Shown here in pieces: positions 14,095 to 18,522 of a stretch of 18,522 nucleotides of DNA. The notes beneath the pieces were generated by a model, which searched no databases, was not told the origin of the DNA, and was given only the letters and a program-made list of their open reading frames with translations. Each line of letters starts with the position of its first letter. Position 1 is the first letter of the stretch. The DNA is from an uncultured Streptococcus sp. (lineage in GTDB: Bacteria > Bacillota > Bacilli > Lactobacillales > Streptococcaceae): the NCBI GenBank assembly GCA_902461025.1, contig CABPWC010000019.1, positions 1-18,522 of the forward strand, read 5' to 3'. A program made the translations under genes and the position numbers.

Positions 14095-14413
14095 AAAAGT
14101 CTCCTTTTTTACGAACGTTTTTACTCTACGACTTGCTTAATGTTTATAATTTGCAGAGTTCTATAGGATATAATAAAAACCTTAAAGAAATCTAAAACGG
14201 GGAATATGAGTCAAAGGCGTTAGGGGAAAAAGATGGAAGAGATAAATAATCGATATAAGTTAATTTCAAGTGTTAGCTAATTTTTTATACTGCTAAATAA
14301 GCTGGATTTGCGATTCAGTCTTTCTTTCCATACAAGCCCAAAAGAACATTTCTCGTCTTTCAAATTCCCTCAAAAATGGTATAATAGTAACATCACAAAA
14401 TTGGAGAGACAGC
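14095..14413. other. Divergent intergenic region between ABC operon and leuS
   Basis: This is 319 bp, AT-rich, and holds the leuS promoter at its right end. No clear promoter for the ABC operon could be assigned on the minus strand; the best -10-like hexamer is a TATAAA read at 14144-14149, without a -35. A perfect TATAAT on the plus strand at 14169-14174 has no -35 or TG extension. A 15-codon open frame at 14233-14280 is too short to call. A weak hairpin, CTGGAT/ATTCAG near 14302-14319, is followed by TCTTTCTTT. No Fur-like box, T-box or BOX/RUP repeat was recognised. Confidence 0.6.
14377..14385 (+). promoter_or_regulatory. leuS promoter, extended -10
   Basis: ATGGTATAAT gives a perfect -10 at 14380-14385 with TG at 14377-14378. 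The -35 is weak (TTTCAA around 14358-14363). Transcription would start near 14392, leaving a leader of only about 20 nt, too short for a T-box. Confidence 0.8.
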
Positions 14414-16915
14414 ATGAGTTTTTACAATCACAAAGAAATCGAGCCTAAGTGGCAGAAACACTGGGCTGACCATCACACCTTTAAGACAGGAACAGATGCC
14501 TCAAAACCTAAGTTTTATGCATTGGACATGTTCCCTTATCCATCTGGAGCAGGTCTGCACGTAGGACACCCAGAAGGCTATACAGCGACAGATATTCTCA
14601 GTCGTTTCAAACGTGCCCAAGGCTACAACGTCCTTCACCCAATGGGGTGGGATGCTTTTGGTTTGCCTGCAGAGCAATATGCTATGGATACAGGGAATGA
14701 TCCGGCGGAATTCACAGCGGAAAATATTGCCAACTTCAAACGACAAATCAATGCGCTTGGATTCTCTTATGACTGGGACCGTGAAGTCAACACAACAGAT
14801 CCAAACTACTACAAGTGGACGCAGTGGATTTTTACCAAGCTTTACGAAAAAGGCTTGGCTTATGAAGCGGAAGTGCCAGTAAACTGGGTTGAGGAACTAG
14901 GAACAGCCATTGCTAACGAAGAAGTTCTTCCAGATGGAACATCTGAGCGTGGAGGCTATCCAGTTGTCCGCAAACCAATGCGCCAATGGATGCTCAAAAT
15001 CACTGCCTATGCTGAGCGTTTGCTCAATGACTTGGATGATCTTGACTGGCCAGAGTCTATCAAGGATATGCAACGCAACTGGATTGGGAAATCAACTGGT
15101 GCCAATGTCACTTTCAAAGTGAAAGGAACAGACAAGGAATTCACCGTCTTTACCACTCGTCCTGATACTCTTTTTGGTGCAACTTTCACTGTCTTGGCGC
15201 CTGAGCATGACTTGGTAGATGCTATCACAACACCTGAACAAGCTGAGGCTGTAGCTAATTACAAACACCAAGCCAGCTTGAAATCAGACTTGGCTCGTAC
15301 AGACCTTGCCAAGGAAAAAACAGGGGTTTGGACTGGTGCTTATGCGATTAACCCTGTAAACGGCAAAGAAATCCCAATCTGGATTGCCGACTATGTTCTT
15401 TCTAGTTACGGAACAGGTGCTGTTATGGCTGTACCTGCCCATGACCAACGTGACTGGGAATTTGCTAAACAGTTCGATCTTCCAATCGTAGAAGTGTTGG
15501 AAGGTGGAAACGTTGAAGAGGCTGCCTACACAGAAGATGGCCTTCATGTCAATTCTGACTTCCTAGATGGACTAAACAAAGAAGAAGCGATTGCTAAAAT
15601 TGTAGCTTGGTTGGAAGAAAAAGGTTGTGGTCAAGAGAAGGTGACCTACCGTCTCCGAGACTGGCTCTTTAGCCGTCAACGTTACTGGGGTGAACCAATC
15701 CCAATCATTCATTGGGAAGATGGGACTTCAACAGCAGTTCCAGAAAGTGAATTGCCACTTGTCTTACCAGTAACCAAGGACATCCGCCCTTCAGGTACTG
15801 GTGAAAGCCCATTGGCTAACTTGACTGACTGGCTGGAAGTGACTCGTGAAGATGGGGTCAAAGGTCGTCGTGAAACCAACACTATGCCACAATGGGCTGG
15901 TTCAAGCTGGTACTACCTCCGCTATATCGACCCACACAACACAGAAAAATTGGCTGATGAGGACCTCCTCAAACAATGGTTGCCAGTCGATATCTACGTG
16001 GGTGGTGCAGAGCATGCCGTGCTTCACTTGCTTTACGCTCGTTTCTGGCATAAATTCCTCTATGATATCGGTGTTGTTCCAACCAAAGAACCATTCCAAA
16101 AACTCTTTAATCAAGGAATGATTTTGGGCACAAGTTACCGTGACCACCGTGGTGCTCTTGTAGCGACTGACAAGGTTGAAAAACGTGACGGTTCCTTCTT
16201 CCATGTGGAAACAGGAGAAGAATTGGAGCAAGCACCAGCTAAGATGTCTAAATCCCTCAAGAACGTGGTCAACCCAGACGATGTGGTGGAACAATACGGT
16301 GCCGATACCCTTCGTGTCTATGAAATGTTCATGGGACCACTCGATGCTTCCATCGCTTGGTCTGAAGAAGGTCTGGAAGGAAGTCGTAAATTCCTTGACC
16401 GTGTGTACCGTTTGATTACAAGTAAAGAAATCGTTGCGGAAAACAATGGTGCTCTAGACAAGGTTTATAACGAAACCGTTAAAGCTGTCACAGAGCAAAT
16501 CGAGTCCATGAAATTCAACACAGCCATTGCCCAACTTATGGTCTTTGTCAATGCGGCGAACAAGGAAGACAAACTTTATGTGGATTACGCCAAAGGCTTT
16601 ATCCAATTGATTGCCCCATTTGCGCCTCACTTGGCAGAAGAACTCTGGCAAACAGTGGCAGCAACAGGCGAGTCTATCTCTTATGTAGCTTGGCCAACAT
16701 GGGACGAAAGCAAATTGGTTGAAGATGAAATTGAAATCGTCGTCCAAATCAAAGGAAAAGTCCGCGCCAAACTCATGGTCGCTAAAGACCTGTCACGCGA
16801 GGAATTGCAAGAAGTTGCTCTCTCTGACGAAAAAGTCAAAGCAGAGATCGAAGGTAAAGAAATCGTGAAAGTAATTAGTGTACCTAATAAGCTTGTAAAT
16901 ATCGTAACGAAATAA
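14414..16915 (+). CDS. leuS: Leucyl-tRNA synthetase
   Basis: This 833-residue class I aminoacyl-tRNA synthetase charges tRNA-Leu. The HIGH-type motif is HVGH at 49-52 within PYPSGAGLHVGHPEGY. The CP1 editing domain carries the Thr-rich site TTRPDTLFGATF at about 247-258. KMSKS is at 610-614. The anticodon-binding domain and C-terminal extension (KGKVRAKLMVAKD, NKLVNIV) complete it. The length is normal for bacterial LeuRS. The start ATG at 14414 has a GGAGAG site 7 nt upstream. It is transcribed alone, with its own promoter and terminator. Codons are more often C-ending than in the ABC operon, as expected for high expression. Confidence 0.98.
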   Translation: MSFYNHKEIEPKWQKHWADHHTFKTGTDASKPKFYALDMFPYPSGAGLHVGHPEGYTATDILSRFKRAQGYNVLHPMGWDAFGLPAEQYAMDTGNDPAEFTAENIANFKRQINALGFSYDWDREVNTTDPNYYKWTQWIFTKLYEKGLAYEAEVPVNWVEELGTAIANEEVLPDGTSERGGYPVVRKPMRQWMLKITAYAERLLNDLDDLDWPESIKDMQRNWIGKSTGANVTFKVKGTDKEFTVFTTRPDTLFGATFTVLAPEHDLVDAITTPEQAEAVANYKHQASLKSDLARTDLAKEKTGVWTGAYAINPVNGKEIPIWIADYVLSSYGTGAVMAVPAHDQRDWEFAKQFDLPIVEVLEGGNVEEAAYTEDGLHVNSDFLDGLNKEEAIAKIVAWLEEKGCGQEKVTYRLRDWLFSRQRYWGEPIPIIHWEDGTSTAVPESELPLVLPVTKDIRPSGTGESPLANLTDWLEVTREDGVKGRRETNTMPQWAGSSWYYLRYIDPHNTEKLADEDLLKQWLPVDIYVGGAEHAVLHLLYARFWHKFLYDIGVVPTKEPFQKLFNQGMILGTSYRDHRGALVATDKVEKRDGSFFHVETGEELEQAPAKMSKSLKNVVNPDDVVEQYGADTLRVYEMFMGPLDASIAWSEEGLEGSRKFLDRVYRLITSKEIVAENNGALDKVYNETVKAVTEQIESMKFNTAIAQLMVFVNAANKEDKLYVDYAKGFIQLIAPFAPHLAEELWQTVAATGESISYVAWPTWDESKLVEDEIEIVVQIKGKVRAKLMVAKDLSREELQEVALSDEKVKAEIEGKEIVKVISVPNKLVNIVTK

Positions 16916-16924
16916 ATTTAAAAG

Positions 16925-16953
16925 TCCTTCAGAGTAGAATCTGGAGGATTTTT
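16925..16953 (+). terminator. Intrinsic terminator after leuS
   Basis: TCCTTCAGA (16925-16933) pairs with TCTGGAGGA (16940-16948), with one G-T pair and a 6-nt loop, followed by five T. The stem starts 10 nt after the leuS stop. Confidence 0.9.
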
Positions 16954-16964
16954 GTATTGCTATA

Positions 16965-16973
16965 TGCTATAAT
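16965..16973 (+). promoter_or_regulatory. yjdF promoter, extended -10
   Basis: ATGCTATAAT gives a perfect -10 at 16968-16973 with TG at 16965-16966. No good -35 is seen, since the region upstream is the leuS terminator tail. The predicted start near 16980 leaves a 5' leader of about 110 nt. Confidence 0.75.
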
Positions 16974-16979
16974 AGTTCC

Positions 16980-17082
16980 AACTAAGATAAAAACACAGTT
17001 CTGGTTGGTAGTCCAGACGTAGGCAAGCCTATCAGTAACCTTCCTCCTTGGTTGTCCATTCTTAGGGATAGATTTAAGGAGG
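16980..17082 (+). ncRNA. yjdF-type riboswitch (structured leader of yjdF)
   Basis: The ~105-nt leader before the yjdF-family gene is GC-richer than nearby spacers and full of pairing potential. TCTGG (17000-17004) pairs with CCAGA (17013-17017), TAGG (17020-17023) with CCTA (17028-17031), and AACC (17037-17040) with GGTT (17050-17053). CCTCCTT (17043-17049) is the exact complement of the Shine-Dalgarno AAGGAGG (17076-17082). The position directly upstream of a DUF2992 gene, and the sequence around AAAACACAGTTCTGG and GTAGGCAAGCCTAT, agree with my memory of the yjdF RNA motif in Firmicutes. That riboswitch class responds to azaaromatic compounds and controls translation. A covariance-model match was not run. 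Confidence 0.82.
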
Positions 17083-17089
17083 TGCTGTC

Positions 17090-17503
17090 GTGGAAACAAT
17101 TTCAATTGGATTGACAGTTTATTTTGAAGATGGTTTTTGGCATGGTTTGTTCGAACAAGTGTATCGAGAAACTTATCAAGTTTGTCGTGTGACATTTGGT
17201 CAGGAGCCAAAAGATGATGAAATTCTAGAGATCTTACAGATTCAGTTTACTCAATTATCTTTTAGTCCAGAAGCTACAGTTAAGCAACATGTAAAAATCA
17301 AGAATCCTAAACGATTACAGCGAGCTGTGAAGAAACAAGTAAAGCAGAAAGTTTCTTCCAAGTCGAAAGAACTATTGCAGTTGCAGTATGAGGAAAGGAA
17401 AAAGATTTCAAAACATCAATCTAGTGTCCAAAAACAATTGCTCAAACAAGAGAAATTCGAACGCAAACAGCAAAAACGCAGAGAGAAGCACAAGGGGCAT
17501 TAA
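17090..17503 (+). CDS. yjdF: YjdF family protein (DUF2992)
   Basis: This 137-residue protein begins with the family core at about 5-60: ISIGLTVYFEDGFWHGLFEQ, then CRVTFGQEPKDDEILEIL and TQLSFSP. It then becomes a Lys/Gln-rich, probably helical C-terminal half, with KNPKRLQRAVKKQ around 86-98, LQLQYEERKK, and the ending KQQKRREKHKGH. All of this matches the YjdF family as I remember it. Biochemical function is unknown; its usual control by an azaaromatic-sensing riboswitch suggests a role in coping with such compounds. The start is GTG at 17090-17092, 7 nt after a perfect AAGGAGG. The basic tail could bind nucleic acid, which is inference only. It is monocistronic, with its own promoter and terminator. 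Confidence 0.9.
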   Translation: METISIGLTVYFEDGFWHGLFEQVYRETYQVCRVTFGQEPKDDEILEILQIQFTQLSFSPEATVKQHVKIKNPKRLQRAVKKQVKQKVSSKSKELLQLQYEERKKISKHQSSVQKQLLKQEKFERKQQKRREKHKGH

Positions 17504-17526
17504 CTCACTCGTTTCCATATTTGATC

Positions 17527-17551
17527 AATCCTCCATAAACTGGAGGATTTT
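17527..17551 (+). terminator. Intrinsic terminator after yjdF
   Basis: AATCCTCCA (17527-17535) pairs perfectly with TGGAGGATT (17541-17549) around a 5-nt loop, followed by TTTTC. It shares CTGGAGGATTTT with the leuS terminator. Confidence 0.9.
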
Positions 17552-17568
17552 CTGAATATTATGTGTGA

Positions 17569-17590
17569 GATGTGATATACTATTCACATC
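17569..17590 (+). promoter_or_regulatory. Acetyltransferase promoter with palindrome around the -10
   Basis: A -10 TATACT (17576-17581) with a TGA extension (17573-17575) sits between the two arms of a perfect 7-bp inverted repeat, GATGTGA (17569-17575) and TCACATC (17584-17590). This is the position of a classical repressor operator. The octamer GTGTGAGA overlaps the left arm (17563-17570) and recurs at 17604-17611 just before the ribosome binding site. Confidence 0.6.
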
Positions 17591-17624
17591 TTTAAACTTA
17601 TAAGTGTGAGACAAGGAGAAAACT

Positions 17625-18317
17625 ATGCCAGTAAATGAATACGGTCAGATGATTGGTGAACCTGTAGATGATACACCTGGAGTTTTGCCTTCACTTGTTC
17701 GGATAGAAGGGCGATATACGATTATAGAAGCTCTATCGGTGGAAAAGCATGCAGAGGATTTATTAGCTGTTTATGGCCCAGATAGCCCTCGTGACATGTG
17801 GACCTATCTCTTTCAACCACCAGTAGAGAATCTCGAAGAATTAATCGTAGCTTTAAAGCAGATGATTGAGCGCAAGGATCGCTTTTACTACGCGATTATC
17901 GATAAAGCGACTGGAAAGGCGCTGGGGACTTTTTCTCTTATGCGTATTGACCAAGCTAATCGCACCATTGAAGTTGGCACAGTAACCTTTTCTCCGGCTC
18001 TCAAACAGACCAGGATGGGAACAGAAGCCCACTATTTGCTAGCTCGTTATGTTTTTGAAGAACTCAACTATCGCCGCTATGAGTGGAAGTGCGACGCCCT
18101 CAATCTTCCATCTAGAAAAGCAGCAGAACGTTTGGGCTTTGTCTATGAAGGCACCTTCCGCCAAGCTGTTATCTATAAAGGTCGCACCAGAGATACGGAT
18201 TGGTTGTCCATGATCGATAAGGACTGGCCCAAGGTTAAAGCACGTTTTGAAGCGTGGTTGCATCCTGAAAATTTTGATAAAAATGGGCAGCAGATAAAAT
18301 CGCTTAGGCAATGTTAG
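17625..18317 (+). CDS. GNAT acetyltransferase, RimJ/RimL type
   Basis: This 230-residue soluble protein has a RimJ/RimL-like GNAT fold from about residue 27. It includes FYYAIIDKATGKALGTFSLMRID (beta strands 2-4), IEVGTVTFSPALKQTRMGTEAHYLLARYVFEELNYRRYEWKCDA (acetyl-CoA-binding region and following helix) and NLPSRKAAERLGFVYEGTFRQAVIYKGRTRDTDWLSM, the classic C-terminal hallmark. It transfers acetyl from acetyl-CoA to an amine; the substrate is unknown (N-terminal or small-molecule acetylation are options). The start ATG at 17625 has an AAGGAG site 7 nt upstream. A second GNAT gene starts 11 nt after its stop, so the pair is likely cotranscribed. Confidence 0.9.
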   Translation: MPVNEYGQMIGEPVDDTPGVLPSLVRIEGRYTIIEALSVEKHAEDLLAVYGPDSPRDMWTYLFQPPVENLEELIVALKQMIERKDRFYYAIIDKATGKALGTFSLMRIDQANRTIEVGTVTFSPALKQTRMGTEAHYLLARYVFEELNYRRYEWKCDALNLPSRKAAERLGFVYEGTFRQAVIYKGRTRDTDWLSMIDKDWPKVKARFEAWLHPENFDKNGQQIKSLRQC

Positions 18318-18328
18318 AAAGGTTTGTT

Positions 18329-18522
18329 ATGATTAAGATTACAAAAGAATCCTCTGTTTCAATTGATGACGTTTTACATCTCTATCAGGCAGTTGGTTGG
18401 ACAAACTATACCAATCAGCTACAGATGTTGGAGCAGGCCTTGTCTCATTCGCTAGCGACTTATCTTTCCCGTGATGGTGAGGAAATCGTTGGTTTAGTGC
18501 GTCTGGTTGGAGACGGTTTTTC
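18329..18522 (+). CDS. GNAT-family acetyltransferase, 3' end cut by window
   Basis: The open frame runs from the ATG at 18329 off the right edge (64 full codons visible). The product begins MIKITKESSVSIDDVLHLYQ and contains AVGWTNYT, a segment common at the N-terminus of small GNAT proteins. It continues SHSLATYLSRDGEEIVGLVRLVGDGF, the first beta strands with the GxxRxxGDG-like turn. An AGAAAGG site overlaps the stop of the preceding acetyltransferase, and the spacing of 11 nt suggests one operon. The acetyl-CoA site itself is outside the window. Confidence 0.82.
   Translation, partial: MIKITKESSVSIDDVLHLYQAVGWTNYTNQLQMLEQALSHSLATYLSRDGEEIVGLVRLVGDGF

Noticed and set aside
14386..14413. T-box riboswitch upstream of leuS
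   Set aside because: The promoter lies only about 30 nt from the start codon, leaving no room for a T-box, and no T-box core sequence is seen further upstream.
15902..16294. A 130-codon antisense frame within leuS
   Set aside because: It is the reverse complement of a strongly conserved synthetase region and has no start signals of its own.
1..18522. Prophage, insertion sequence, CRISPR array, toxin-antitoxin or BOX/RUP elements
   Set aside because: No transposase, integrase, regularly spaced repeats, paired small toxin-antitoxin genes or recognisable BOX/RUP sequences were found; nearly all DNA is explained by housekeeping genes with short spacers.

Overview
The window looks like the chromosome of a mitis-group Streptococcus (S. 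pneumoniae, S. mitis, S. oralis or a close relative). Base composition is low-GC, and ribosome binding sites are strong (AAGGAGG type). Promoters have extended -10 elements of the TGnTATAAT type, and intrinsic terminators are compact. The gene families match those I remember from pneumococcus: PBP1b, the acetylase-type Dap pair, galU/gpsA, an Fbp-like ABC transporter, leuS and a YjdF-family gene. This assignment rests on recognised proteins and motifs, not on a database search. I see no phage, insertion sequence, CRISPR array, rRNA or tRNA.

Layout from left to right: (1) positions 3-1367, plus strand, the nearly complete 3' part of a GH1 glycosidase cut by the window edge. It ends at a bidirectional terminator at 1390-1439. 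(2) Positions 10153 down to 1447, minus strand, a row of housekeeping genes in three transcription blocks. gpsA-galU has its own promoter and a terminator. pbp1b plus an EamA-type transporter has an extended -10 promoter and ends at a terminator at 4579-4604. dapH, an M20 deacetylase, fthC and a rhomboid protease start from a promoter that abuts that terminator. (3) Positions 14094 down to 10302, minus strand, a compact three-gene ABC importer: lipoprotein, ATPase and fused permease, with its own terminator. (4) A 319-bp divergent intergenic region. (5) Plus strand from 14414: leuS, then a structured leader plus yjdF, then a RimJ/RimL-type acetyltransferase and the start of a second GNAT acetyltransferase at the right edge.

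Functionally, the minus-strand block is largely about the cell envelope. DapH and the M20 deacetylase make meso-diaminopimelate on the way to lysine, and lysine is the peptidoglycan cross-linking residue in streptococci. PBP1b polymerises and cross-links peptidoglycan. GalU makes UDP-glucose for capsule, teichoic acid and glycolipid synthesis. GpsA makes glycerol-3-phosphate for lipids.

The most interesting part is the yjdF unit at 16968-17551. It has an extended -10 promoter, then a ~105-nt structured 5' leader that carries a perfect 7-nt complement of the yjdF Shine-Dalgarno, and then a GTG-started DUF2992/YjdF protein. I read the leader as a yjdF-class riboswitch (azaaromatic-responsive). 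The whole unit lies between two terminators that share an identical 12-nt sequence. Other points are a ~50-residue Asn/Ser-rich C-terminal tail on PBP1b encoded by slippage-prone AAT/AAC codons, a 7-bp palindrome straddling the -10 of the acetyltransferase gene, and an altered phosphate-binding motif in the GH1 enzyme.
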